From Oscillospiraceae bacterium (lineage in GTDB: Bacteria > Bacillota > Clostridia > Oscillospirales > Ruminococcaceae), in NCBI GenBank assembly GCA_004557855.1, contig SFFJ01000025.1:1-41379 (forward strand): a stretch of DNA of 41,379 bases. The letters run 5' to 3'. The position numbers were made by a program, and so were the translations under genes. A model generated the notes under the pieces. The model was not told the origin of the DNA. It did no database searches and saw nothing but the letters and a program-made list of their open reading frames with translations. Position 1 is the stretch's first letter. The number at the start of each line of letters is the position of its first letter. This document shows positions 7,264-15,518 of this stretch, piece after piece.

Positions 7264-8823
7264 TCACCGCAGGGCCACCAGCGGCATATCCACATAGATG
7301 TCCTGTCCGGTCAGATTGTCATGCACGGTGGCGGTCAGCTCCTTGCGGGCGTTGATGGAAAATGCCACATTCAGCCGTTTATCCAGCGGGGTGCCGGGGG
7401 GCTCCAGCTTGGCAATGACTGCCGAATTGCCCGCACTTTTGTTGTAATTCAGCAGCCGCACGGTATCACTGCTGTCATCCACCGAGGAAAACCGCCCATC
7501 GGCGTCAAAGGAGACCCGCCCCATCCGCTTATGCTCGATCTCGGCCATCATCAGCTCGATCGCCTTTTGGTTGCGGAAGGAGGAGGACAGGGTAAGCACC
7601 ACCGGCTTTTCGCTGGGGTACTCGCTGCCCGCCTTGAAAATGACCTTGTACCGCGGCTCCTTGGTGAGGCTGTCAAGGTAGCGGATGGCGTAGGAATGCT
7701 GGATGAAATCGACGATATTCAGTCCCAGCGAAAAGGCCAGCGCACCGTGGGCGACCGCCTCAAACGGCTTGTGACACTGCACCTTTTCCCGGCCGAAAAT
7801 GCCCCGGATGCCCCGCTGCACCGCCGGGATGAGGGTGGTACCGCCCACCAGCAAAACCCGTTCGATCTGGCTGCGGGAAATACCGCCGGCCTCCGCCATG
7901 TTGACGGCATTATTGAGGACGTCGTTGAGGGTCACGAAAAAGTCATGCTCCTCCAGCAGGTCCAAAAGGTCGTTCTGGGTGTAGCAAAATTCGTAGGTCT
8001 TAAAATGCTCGGCATCAAAAAAGCTGCGGCTGCTCTCGCTTCGGCAGGAAAGCTCCTCCTTGATCTGGCGGGCCAGCGCCGTCAGCTGCGGCAGGATCTC
8101 CTCGCATTCTTCGGCAGTCCTGCCGGCTCTTTGCAGCAGGTCCTCCAGCATCCACCGGTCGATATCATCCCCGCCGAGAAAGGCGCCGGCCTTGCCCAGC
8201 ACCCGGCCCTTGGCCGCTTCTCCGGCCGCCGCCCCCGCAAAGGATTCCGGCATGCGAACCACCGAAACATCCAGCGTGCCGCCGCCGAAATCCACCACGC
8301 AAACCACCGAACCGGCCCGGGTGGAGCCGTAGGAAATGGCCGCCGCCACCGACTCATCCACCAGCCGGTAGGGGACGTCGGGGTAGTTTTCGGCAAAGAA
8401 GGAGGCGATCCATTCCCGGTAGGTATCGAAGGCATTGACCGGGGCGGTAAAGGTGATGGGGGTATCGGCCCCAAGCTCCAGGTTGCCCAGCAGCCGGGTC
8501 AGGTACAGCCGCGCGATGTGGTCGGCGGAAAATTCCCGTCCCCGTTCCTCATATAGCGAGGTGAGGTGCAGAAGCCCCCGCTTAAAGCCCCAAAAATAGC
8601 GGCTGCTGCGGATATCATCCAGCCCGCGGGAGGTGACCTCGTAGCCCATGAGGAAGCTCTGCTCCCCCCGGTAATAGAGGACCGAAGGGGTGACCGGCGG
8701 CATTTCCCCCACCGCCGGTGCAGTAATGGCCGGAAAGCTCATGGTCTGCGGCTCCTCCCTGGCAAAATTCCAGCGGGCCACCACGGTATTACTGGTGCCG
8801 AAATCAACGGCGTAGCGTTCCAT
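7264..8823 (-). CDS. Hsp70-family (DnaK-like) chaperone
   Basis: A 519-residue actin-fold ATPase of the Hsp70 family. The phosphate-1 loop VDFGTSNTVV (residues 6-15), phosphate-2 loop VVDFGGGTLDVS and adenosine motif LLVGGTTLIPAVQ are all visible. A shortened substrate-binding beta domain follows, ending in GRELTATVHD-type strands. It is about 100 residues shorter than DnaK and lacks most of the helical lid and the EEVD-like or acidic tail. This is a specialised paralogue rather than housekeeping DnaK; no dnaJ or hrcA is nearby. It is last in the operon, preceded by its GrpE-like partner. The start at 8823 has GGAAG 7 bases upstream and overlaps the previous stop (TGATG). Confidence 0.9.
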   Translation of the reverse strand: MERYAVDFGTSNTVVARWNFAREEPQTMSFPAITAPAVGEMPPVTPSVLYYRGEQSFLMGYEVTSRGLDDIRSSRYFWGFKRGLLHLTSLYEERGREFSADHIARLYLTRLLGNLELGADTPITFTAPVNAFDTYREWIASFFAENYPDVPYRLVDESVAAAISYGSTRAGSVVCVVDFGGGTLDVSVVRMPESFAGAAAGEAAKGRVLGKAGAFLGGDDIDRWMLEDLLQRAGRTAEECEEILPQLTALARQIKEELSCRSESSRSFFDAEHFKTYEFCYTQNDLLDLLEEHDFFVTLNDVLNNAVNMAEAGGISRSQIERVLLVGGTTLIPAVQRGIRGIFGREKVQCHKPFEAVAHGALAFSLGLNIVDFIQHSYAIRYLDSLTKEPRYKVIFKAGSEYPSEKPVVLTLSSSFRNQKAIELMMAEIEHKRMGRVSFDADGRFSSVDDSSDTVRLLNYNKSAGNSAVIAKLEPPGTPLDKRLNVAFSINARKELTATVHDNLTGQDIYVDMPLVALR

Positions 8824-9047
8824 CAGATCACTTCCTTTCCTCTTGCTTTCACCCAAATCTGTTCTCCCTTGGCATAGCACGGTGCTGCCAAAGCAGTCGG
8901 AAGGCTCCCGGTGCCCGGTCTCTTTCCGGCAAAAAAGCTGCGGAATGCCACGGTATTACCGGTGCCGAAACGGGCGGCGTAGCGTTCCATCAGATCACTT
9001 CCTTTACTCTTGCTTTCACCCAAATCTCTTCTCCCTTGGCGTAGCCC
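8781..9047. repeat. Direct duplication at the grpE-like/hsp70-like junction
   Basis: Units 8781-8880 and 8948-9047 are about 91 percent identical with an offset of 167 bases. Each unit contains the start of the Hsp70-like gene, the ribosome binding site and the end of the GrpE-like gene. The offset is not a multiple of three, yet both units keep an open junction of the form TGATG. Confidence 0.9.
8823..8990 (-). CDS. Small chimeric ORF made by duplication
   Basis: A 55-residue open frame. Its N terminus (MERYAARFGTGNTVAF) copies the start of the Hsp70-like protein, and its C terminus (YAKGEQIWVKARGKEVI) copies the end of the GrpE-like protein. The middle differs from both. Ribosome binding site and stop/start overlaps were duplicated with it, so ribosomes leaving the GrpE-like gene could translate it and then reach the chaperone gene. 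It lacks a complete ATPase motif (GTGNT, with Asp7 of the DFG-type loop changed to Arg). It could be a spacer that preserves coupling rather than a functional protein. Confidence 0.5.
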   Translation of the reverse strand: MERYAARFGTGNTVAFRSFFAGKRPGTGSLPTALAAPCYAKGEQIWVKARGKEVI

Positions 9048-9493
9048 ACCGTCGCCACGATGACCGGGGTTCCCGGCTCGATCAGGGCGGGGCAGTCATG
9101 CCGGGCGCTGTCGTAGGGGGTCTCCTCCCCCACCGTACCGATGACGGTAAGCCCCAGCACCCGGATGAAGTCATCCACCGGGGCAAACATCCCGATCATA
9201 TCCCCGGCAAGCAGGTCGGGGTTGGCGGCGATGGCCCTGCGGGCGGTGGGCAGCGAAAGCAGCAGGGGCCGCAGGGCCTCGAAAAGGGCGCGCTGTGCCG
9301 CCTCCACCGCCTCGGTCTGCTCCCGTTCCCGGCCGGCGGCTTCCCGGTCGGCCTCCCGGCTGACTGCGGCGGCTTTGGCCTCCATTTTCTCTTTTTGACG
9401 GGCAGCCTCCTCCTTTTCCAGCCGCAGGGCGGCGGTTTCGGTTTTCAGCTCCCGGATGGTTTTTTGGCTTTGCAGCAGGTCTTTGAGGGCCAT
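8990..9493 (-). CDS. GrpE-like nucleotide exchange factor
   Basis: A 167-residue protein with a charged coiled coil (about residues 5-65, rich in Glu, Lys, Arg and Ala), a helical middle and a small beta domain. The beta domain ends GTPVIVATVGYAKGEEIWVKARVKEV. That arrangement is the GrpE plan: dimerising helix, then a beta wing that opens the Hsp70 nucleotide cleft. The placement directly upstream of an Hsp70-like gene supports the call. AAAGGAGAAG precedes the ATG by 5 bases. It is divergent from housekeeping GrpE, so family membership rests on layout and the C-terminal pattern. Confidence 0.75.
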   Translation of the reverse strand: MALKDLLQSQKTIRELKTETAALRLEKEEAARQKEKMEAKAAAVSREADREAAGREREQTEAVEAAQRALFEALRPLLLSLPTARRAIAANPDLLAGDMIGMFAPVDDFIRVLGLTVIGTVGEETPYDSARHDCPALIEPGTPVIVATVGYAKGEEIWVKARVKEVI

Positions 9494-9552
9494 ATCGCTT
9501 CTCCTTTTCGGTTTATCTTGCTCGGCCGCTCCCTGCAGGGGGCCGGCTCCGG

Positions 9553-9633
9553 GGGGCGCAGCCCCAGCCGCCGCAGGCGGCTGACGCAGGCGGAGCCTGC
9601 GTGTTTCGGCGGAGCCGAAACGGGCTGCGCCCC
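9553..9633. repeat. Cloverleaf repeat, copy B
   Basis: A perfect 12-bp outer stem GGGGCGCAGCCC/GGGCTGCGCCCC encloses three hairpins. Hairpin 1 (9566-9582) has AGCCGCC/GGCGGCT and loop GCA, hairpin 2 (9584-9602) has ACGCAGGC/GCCTGCGT and loop GGA, and hairpin 3 (9603-9621) has GTTTCGGC/GCCGAAAC and loop GGA. It sits in the 183-base gap inside the operon, between the RCC1-like and GrpE-like genes. Confidence 0.85.
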
Positions 9634-9676
9634 ACCCCCGCCCCCTGCGGGGAGCAGAACAGGCGCAAAAATATAC

Positions 9677-11650
9677 TCACAGTATAGTCGGCTCCTGCCC
9701 CGAGAGGGTATTCTGCTCCAGGGTAGGCTCCATGTAGCTAAAGCGGGTATCGTGCCGCCAAATGCGGATCTCCTCGCCGGTCACGGCCATCCGCACGGCA
9801 TCGGTAAACAGCTTTTTCCACGGGCCCCACGGCCGCGTGTAATATTCACTGCTGCCCCGCCATCGTATCTTATCCGCAAAGGCCTGCGCCTCGCAGCACC
9901 ACAGGCTGCCGTCCGCGCAAAGCAGGGCAAAATGACTGCCGGTCATCGCCATCTGGGTCACCCCGGCGGTGACGGGCAGCGGCTCGTAGGGGGTCTCGGA
10001 AAGCTTTTCACAAAGGGAAATGAGGGTGCCGTCCGTCTGGCGCAGCACGGTGGCATGGGGCAGCGCAAAGGCCTGGACGATGTTCATATAGGCATCCACG
10101 CTGCAGCTGCCGTATTCCCCATCGCCGTAAACCACCGCCGTGTGAAAGGTGGTGACCCCGACGGTATGGGTGGGACAGCTGGAAAGCTGCATAATGCCGA
10201 CCCATTTCGAGAAAAGATCCCCGCGGCGGCTGCGGCAGGTGCCGTCCGCCAAAAGCAGGTCCCCCATCGGTTCCACCTCGGCGGCATAGCGGATGCCGGA
10301 GAAGAACATGAGCTGCTGCACCGAGTAGAAATTCTCCCCGGCTTTGGAATTATGGGCGGAGAGGACAAAGGGCTGACCCTGCCCCTGCAGCCCGATGACC
10401 CCCTCAAAGTGGCGGAAGGGGTCGGTATCGTTTTCGAGGTAATCACTGCGGTCGCCGTAAAAGCGCACCTTTTGGGCAGCGGGGTCCACGGTGCTGTCGT
10501 AAAGGGTCCGGCCGAAGGAGCGCACCCGGCCGTCGGTAAAGGTGACGACTGCGGTTTTACCCTCCTCGGCGATGAGCAGCCCATCCACCCCGGAAAGGTC
10601 ATGCCGGCGGAAGCTGCCCTGCGAAAACTGCACGAAGGAAAGGGTTTCGCCGTGCAGCACCAGTAAGAACGGCTGGAACACCGCTATGCGGCGCACCCCC
10701 TCAAACTGGCGGAAAAACCGGGCGGCCTGCCCGCTTTGATCCGAGAAAAGGTGCCCGGCGGCATCCACCGCCATGGCGTTGCTGCGTCCCCCGTCGATGC
10801 TCCACAAAAGGCCGAGGCGGATATTCTTCCAGCCCTCGGTGATGCGGCGTTTTTCGGGGCGGCGGCGGGCGCCCTCCCAGCCGACCGACCCATCCCGGAA
10901 GATGGCCATGAGGAATTCCCCCTCGATGACCCAGTCGGTCACGGCGGTCCAGTCGGTGATGTGGTCATCCGCCGGGGGCAGCCCGGCCCGTTCGGTGGGG
11001 GTGCTTTCCCAAATGACGGTGCCATCCTGCTTTTCGCCCAGCAGGTAGTAGTCCTCCTGCCAGATGCGGCGAAGCCCCGACCATTTTTCGGGGTCGATGC
11101 TGTCGGTACGGCAAAGGGCGCCGCTGCTCCATTTTCCGCAGAAATGCGCCCGGCCCCCGCCGTCCAGTCCCACAAAGACCGACCCGCCGTTCTGATAGGC
11201 CAGAAGCTGCCGGATATCCTGCCATTCGGTCAGCCCCTCGTAGCGGAGGAACCGGGGATGGCCGCAGCAAAGCACCCACCCTTCCCGGGTAAGGGCGGCG
11301 GCCGCCTCCGAAACGGCGGCGATCTGGGTGATGTTTTTCCATGCCTTTACCCCGGCGGCAACGTATGGATTATGCCCGGTGGCAACCACCGTCCCTTCGG
11401 CGGTAAGACCGATGAGGAAGTCATCGCCGAGGGCAAGGGAGGTGATATCCCGCCACTGCTCCGTCCCCTCCACCGGCTCGTTGGTATCGGCCCAAAGGGC
11501 ATAAACGGTACCGGCGGTGGTAACGGCGGCGGCCATTGCGCCGGAAAGATAGATTTTTTGGACATTTGGCCCGCCGTCAAAACGGTGCCGTCGCTGCAAA
11601 GGGCAAGGGTATGCTGCCGCCCCGGGATAAGCTCCGTGACATTTTTCCAT
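9677..11650 (-). CDS. RCC1-like repeat protein, 3' part (frameshifted)
   Basis: The distal part of a giant repeat protein whose 5' part lies in another frame (11347-12912). From about residue 30 of this frame the sequence continues the same repeat pattern. Strands of the type DGTVxAxG/W and AxKNITQIA alternate with WxDI segments, as in bacterial RCC1-type beta propellers. The first 25-30 residues of the frame (rich in Cys, Pro, Arg) are not repeat-like and are probably untranslated in this frame. The two frames would join near 11555-11590. Joined, the protein would be about 1,070 residues. It lacks a visible signal peptide and is probably cytoplasmic. Confidence 0.7.
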   Translation of the reverse strand: MEKCHGAYPGAAAYPCPLQRRHRFDGGPNVQKIYLSGAMAAAVTTAGTVYALWADTNEPVEGTEQWRDITSLALGDDFLIGLTAEGTVVATGHNPYVAAGVKAWKNITQIAAVSEAAAALTREGWVLCCGHPRFLRYEGLTEWQDIRQLLAYQNGGSVFVGLDGGGRAHFCGKWSSGALCRTDSIDPEKWSGLRRIWQEDYYLLGEKQDGTVIWESTPTERAGLPPADDHITDWTAVTDWVIEGEFLMAIFRDGSVGWEGARRRPEKRRITEGWKNIRLGLLWSIDGGRSNAMAVDAAGHLFSDQSGQAARFFRQFEGVRRIAVFQPFLLVLHGETLSFVQFSQGSFRRHDLSGVDGLLIAEEGKTAVVTFTDGRVRSFGRTLYDSTVDPAAQKVRFYGDRSDYLENDTDPFRHFEGVIGLQGQGQPFVLSAHNSKAGENFYSVQQLMFFSGIRYAAEVEPMGDLLLADGTCRSRRGDLFSKWVGIMQLSSCPTHTVGVTTFHTAVVYGDGEYGSCSVDAYMNIVQAFALPHATVLRQTDGTLISLCEKLSETPYEPLPVTAGVTQMAMTGSHFALLCADGSLWCCEAQAFADKIRWRGSSEYYTRPWGPWKKLFTDAVRMAVTGEEIRIWRHDTRFSYMEPTLEQNTLSGQEPTIL

Positions 11651-12912
11651 GCCGAGACCTCATTTTCCCCGTGGGGGCTGTGCCCGGTGGCGGATAAAAG
11701 CCGTGCCTCCACGGTGCCGTCCCGGTAGAGGAAATAGATATACCGCTGGCTGCGCCGAACCGTCTTTACCGGCTTTTTGGCGGCGGGAGGGGCCAGCCGC
11801 TCGGCCTGCCGCCAGCCCTCCACCCGTTCCCGAAGAAGGGACAGGATAGCCGGAAGATCCACCGGGCTGCCGATGGTGACAAGGCTTTCCGAGGGGGAAA
11901 GCACCCCCTCCTTCCCCGGCTCCTCCATATCGATGGCAGGGGCATAGGAAAGGTCGGCGGGGAGGTAGGCGATGAGCTCCTCCCCCTCCAGCTCGATGCC
12001 CCGCACGTCCTCCGAAAGGATATCGCCGCTGTGGTAGCCGGCGCCGAATACCCGCAGATAGCCGTTCTGATAAAGCACGGCAAGATAGCGGCGGGGCACG
12101 GCGGCAAAGTCCGCTATCTTCTGGCGGAAGCGGTTGGGGGCGATGATATCGGTATAATCCCCGCCGAAAAAGTCGGCGGAAATGGCGTCCCGCGGCTCGC
12201 TGCACAAAAACCGCCCGGTGATCTTGGAAAGGGCGACCCATGTGGAAACGCCGTAGGGATTGTAGCGGACAAGGGCGATCTTCTGCACCCGTTCCCGGGG
12301 GCGCTGGATGCTTTTATTTTTGCGGTCGTACAGGGTGACGGTGCCGTTTTTTTGCAGCAGGTAGGCCACCGGGCTGCAATGCCCCGGCAGCGCCGTGCCG
12401 ACCGCCTCCCCGACCTCCCCGATGCCGTCCAGCACCGAAAGGGCCCCCACCGCGCGGAAGCTGTCATCCTCGCAGAGAGCGCCGAAGCCATCGGTATCCC
12501 AAAAAACACGGGTGACGCCCTGCCATTCGGCGGCGGGCAGGAACTCCTCCCCGACATTGCCGTAAAGCAGCAGGCGGCCATAGGTGGTAAGGGCGGCCGC
12601 CATGGGCGGCTTTTTGCCCTCAAAATCATAAATGCGGAGGTCCCGCAGGGTGCGGCAGGCCGAAAGCCGGGCATACAGCTGCTGCCATTCCCCGGCATAG
12701 CAGCGGGGCTGCCCCTCCTCGGTCAGCTCCACGGTGCCGTCCGGCAGCAGGCGCATCCGGCAGAAGTCATTGCGGTAGGTAAAGGGGTCGGCGCCCTCGG
12801 TTTGGGTATAGACGGGGTGCAGGGGGTCAAAGCCGCCCGCCGCCCCGCCCATTTCCTCCCGGCTGATGAGCAGCACACGGTCCAGGGAGGGGTCATTGGC
12901 AAAAGGCATCAT
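11347..12912 (-). CDS. RCC1-like repeat protein, 5' part (frameshifted)
   Basis: This frame starts with ATGATG overlapping the stop of the AAA ATPase gene (ATGA), so the two are coupled. The first about 445 residues show repeat-type sequence and end in a clear RCC1 motif (HTLALCSDGTVLTAG). The frame then runs into Pro/Ser/Arg-rich sequence (from about residue 455), which is typical of out-of-frame reading. The true continuation lies one base back, after a run of six A at about 11551-11556. A seventh A, or a -1 slip, would join both parts. It could be a real mutation, a sequence error or slippage; the rest of the gene shows no decay. Confidence 0.75.
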   Translation of the reverse strand: MMPFANDPSLDRVLLISREEMGGAAGGFDPLHPVYTQTEGADPFTYRNDFCRMRLLPDGTVELTEEGQPRCYAGEWQQLYARLSACRTLRDLRIYDFEGKKPPMAAALTTYGRLLLYGNVGEEFLPAAEWQGVTRVFWDTDGFGALCEDDSFRAVGALSVLDGIGEVGEAVGTALPGHCSPVAYLLQKNGTVTLYDRKNKSIQRPRERVQKIALVRYNPYGVSTWVALSKITGRFLCSEPRDAISADFFGGDYTDIIAPNRFRQKIADFAAVPRRYLAVLYQNGYLRVFGAGYHSGDILSEDVRGIELEGEELIAYLPADLSYAPAIDMEEPGKEGVLSPSESLVTIGSPVDLPAILSLLRERVEGWRQAERLAPPAAKKPVKTVRRSQRYIYFLYRDGTVEARLLSATGHSPHGENEVSAWKNVTELIPGRQHTLALCSDGTVLTAGQMSKKSIFPAQWPPPLPPPVPFMPFGPIPTSRWRGRSSGGISPPLPSAMTSSSVLPPKGRWLPPGIIHTLPPG

Positions 12913-14456
12913 TCCCGGTCATCCCCCGTACCGTTCTGGTAGCTGTAATAAAGCCGGTCGCCGTCGGCCGTTTCGTTGGCCTCCTGCTGGCTGCTGGCCA
13001 TGCGGGCCCGCCCGCTGCCTGCCCATGCAATCAGCTTATTGATGGTCTCGCGGAAGGTGACGGACAGCGGGATGGTGCTGCGGATGGCGGCAAGGATATC
13101 CTCGGTGGTGAAATCCCGCTGCTGCGAAAAGGCGGTGAACATGGCGTCATTGATGACCTGCTCGATCTCGGCGCCGGAAAAGCCCTTGGTTTCTGCCGCC
13201 AAGGCAGAAAGATCGTAATTTTTGACGGCGATATCCCGGCGGCGGCTGATGTGCAGCCGGAAGATCTCCACCCGTTCCTTTTCGGTGGGAAGGTTGACGA
13301 AGAAGATTTCATCGAAGCGGCCCTTGCGCATGAATTCCGGCGGCAGCTGCTCGATATTATTGGCGGTGGCAACGATGAATACCGGGGATTTCTTTTCCTG
13401 CATCCAGGTGATCAAACTGCCGAAAACACGGGCCTGTGCGCCGCTGTCTCCCTGCACGCCGCCGATGCCGGCAAAGCCCTTATCGACCTCGTCGATCCAC
13501 AAAACGCAGGGGGCCATGGCCTCGGCGATCTGGATCATTTCACGGGTACGGGCTTCCGACTCGCCGACATAGCTGCCCATCAGACGGCCGACATCCAGCC
13601 GGAGCAGCGGCATATGCCACTGCTGACTGATGGCCTTGGCGCAAAGGGATTTACCGGTGCCCTGAATCCCGACGATGAGCACGCCCTTGGGGTAGGGCAG
13701 GCCGAACTGCTGCGCCTGCTCCGAAAAGGCCATGCCGCGGGTGATGATCCAGCTTTTCAGGGTATCCATGCCGCCGATGGAGCCCATCGTTTCCTCGGCA
13801 TTGAAAAATTCCAGCACTTGTGTTTTGCGGATGACCTGTTTTTTCTCCTCCAGCACCAGCTGGAGGTCATCAAGGCTGATCTTGCCGCTGCGGGCAAGCG
13901 CCTTGGAGAGGATGGTTTTTACGGTGGAGATGGTGAGTCCCTGGAAGGCACGCACGAACTGCTCGAAGCCCTCCTGATCCATATCCACTACGACATTCTG
14001 GGTGATATTGGTGATGTAGTCCCGCAATTCCGGCAGGGTGGGCAGCTGGAATTCCAGAACGCTGACCGAGGAGGAGAGCTCCTCCGGCACCTTAAAGACG
14101 GGGCTGACGATGAGGATGCTTTTCTGCTGGGGCTTGAGCTGCACGGCAAGGTTTTTCACCATACGGCAGACCATATTGTCCTCCAGAAAGCGGTGGAAGT
14201 CCTTGAGGACATAGAGGACGGGGGTATCGGCGGGTTCCTTGGCGATGAAATCCAGAACGGCGATGGGGTTGCCCTTGCCCACGGCCACGCCGACATCAAA
14301 GCCGGAGGCGAAATCCCAGCTGATGACGCGCATATTTTCCAGCTCGGCGGCGCAGTCCTTCACCACCGAGATGAGGCGCTCCTCCTCCCTGGTGGTGACA
14401 TACATGACGGCGCAGCGGGCACGGACGGCAAGGTTCAGTTCTTCACGGAAATTCAT
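12909..14456 (-). CDS. AAA ATPase, Ycf46-like
   Basis: A 515-residue protein. The N-terminal domain (1-210) is a degenerate P-loop-type domain, and the C-terminal AAA domain (about 225-470) has Walker A GIQGTGKS (263-270), Walker B VLWIDEVD (318-325), sensor ATANN and arginine finger RKGRFDEIFF. The layout and the run LPYPKGVLIVGIQGTGKSLC match the Ycf46 family of cyanobacteria, plastids and scattered bacteria. Its biochemical role is not established. It probably remodels or extracts a protein client using ATP. AAAGGAG lies about 7 bases before the ATG. Ycf35-like and DUF2997 genes in the same gene set strengthen the call. Confidence 0.9.
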   Translation of the reverse strand: MNFREELNLAVRARCAVMYVTTREEERLISVVKDCAAELENMRVISWDFASGFDVGVAVGKGNPIAVLDFIAKEPADTPVLYVLKDFHRFLEDNMVCRMVKNLAVQLKPQQKSILIVSPVFKVPEELSSSVSVLEFQLPTLPELRDYITNITQNVVVDMDQEGFEQFVRAFQGLTISTVKTILSKALARSGKISLDDLQLVLEEKKQVIRKTQVLEFFNAEETMGSIGGMDTLKSWIITRGMAFSEQAQQFGLPYPKGVLIVGIQGTGKSLCAKAISQQWHMPLLRLDVGRLMGSYVGESEARTREMIQIAEAMAPCVLWIDEVDKGFAGIGGVQGDSGAQARVFGSLITWMQEKKSPVFIVATANNIEQLPPEFMRKGRFDEIFFVNLPTEKERVEIFRLHISRRRDIAVKNYDLSALAAETKGFSGAEIEQVINDAMFTAFSQQRDFTTEDILAAIRSTIPLSVTFRETINKLIAWAGSGRARMASSQQEANETADGDRLYYSYQNGTGDDRE

Positions 14457-14783
14457 ATGGGTTCTCCTTTCGGGAAAGAGATAATTTACGGGGGTAGGGG
14501 ATGGTTTGCGGGGGTCGGCGGCTTGGCTATGGGATAGCCTGCGATGGGGGTTGGTTCGATTTGCGCCGCAGGGGGACTATAGGGCGGGATAGCGAATACT
14601 TTAAGGTCGGCGGCTTGTTGGTTTTGCAGATGCCATCGTCTGCAATGGGGGTTGGGCGGCGGGAAAATCGGGGAAGGGCAAGGAAGGGCCGAGGCAATAC
14701 TCTTGTCCGACGGAGGCGGACTGATGTATTGCGAGGGCGTGACGCCGCCATTTGCGATTTTCCCGGCCGAACCGCCGACCCTA
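14457..14783. repeat. Structured repeat tract between radical SAM and AAA genes
   Basis: About 300 bases without a gene, interrupting an otherwise tightly packed operon. Two units with a period of about 93 bases start GTCGGCGGCTTG at 14513 and 14606. Each contains a different hairpin (GGCTA/TAGCC at 14523-14538; TTGCAGA/TCTGCAA near 14625-14647) followed by TGGGGGTTGG. An imperfect terminal inverted repeat (GGGTCGGCGG... at 14512, ...CCGCCGACCC ending 14782) frames the tract. Inside it, CGGGAAAATCG/CGATTTTCCCG encloses a hairpin with arms GCAATAC and GTATTGC (14694-14733). The right end overlaps the radical SAM stop codon. Confidence 0.65.
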
Positions 14784-15518
14784 CAACAGGGAAAGCCCCA
14801 GTTCGGCGGCGAGGGCCTGAAGCTGCCGCAGCCGCCCGGCGGGAACGGTATAGGGCGGGGACAGCACGGCGGCGGTATTGCCCTCCGGGACGAAGTCCGG
14901 GAGGAGGGACAACGGATAGCCGCAGGGGTTGTGCTTTGCCAGCAGCCGGAGGGCTTCTTCGGTATTTTGCCACGCCCCCGGCAGGATGAGATGCCGCAGC
15001 AGCACGCCGCTTTGCAGCAGGCCGTTTTCCGCATAGCGGTTTGGGCCGTAATGGGAGGAAAGCAGCGCCAGATTTTCCACGGCACGGGCGGGGTAGGCCG
15101 GGGCGGCGGAAAGACGCTCTCCCAGGGCGGCATCGGCGTATTTGAAGTCCATAACATAGCCCTGGAAATAGGGCAGCAGGCGGCGGGTCAGGGCCGCCGG
15201 GGCATAGCCGTTAAAATTATTGAGCAGGGGGAGGGCAAGGCCCCGTTCCCGCGCGATGGTGATGGCCTCGACGACCTCTCCGGCGGAGGGCTCGACATTA
15301 GCAAGGCTGATGTGGCTGACCCCGCGCTCCTGCAGGGAAAGCAGTAAATCCGCCAGCTGGCGGGGGGTGGCGGGGGTCCCGGCGCCCTTTTGGGAGATTT
15401 CGTAGACCAGGCAATAGGCGCAGTGCATATCACAGCCGGAAAGATAGACCACCCCGCAGCCCGTCCCGCCGCTGATGCAGCGTTCCTCCCGGTTGCGGTA
15501 ATATTTCCCTATCATCAT
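14781..15518 (-). CDS. Radical SAM protein, PflA-like (COG1313 type)
   Basis: A protein of about 245 residues that binds a 4Fe-4S cluster and S-adenosylmethionine to make a 5'-deoxyadenosyl radical. The cluster motif CX3CX2C reads SGCDMHCAYCLVYEISQ. The following runs (LANVEPSAGEVVEAI, LPLLNNFNGY, VMDFKYAD) fit the PflA-like subgroup whose members often lack a known substrate. The start at 15518 forms an ATGA overlap with the stop of the preceding gene; the next ATG (15515) is equally possible. Its target is unknown. Genomic company suggests a protein or peptide handled by the AAA/Hsp70 proteins, which is inference. Confidence 0.85.
   Translation of the reverse strand: MMIGKYYRNREERCISGGTGCGVVYLSGCDMHCAYCLVYEISQKGAGTPATPRQLADLLLSLQERGVSHISLANVEPSAGEVVEAITIARERGLALPLLNNFNGYAPAALTRRLLPYFQGYVMDFKYADAALGERLSAAPAYPARAVENLALLSSHYGPNRYAENGLLQSGVLLRHLILPGAWQNTEEALRLLAKHNPCGYPLSLLPDFVPEGNTAAVLSPPYTVPAGRLRQLQALAAELGLSLL

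Noticed and set aside
14486..15157. A Pro-rich open frame across the repeat tract and the radical SAM gene
   Set aside because: It is out of frame with the clear radical SAM protein and made largely of repeat-derived Pro/Ser.
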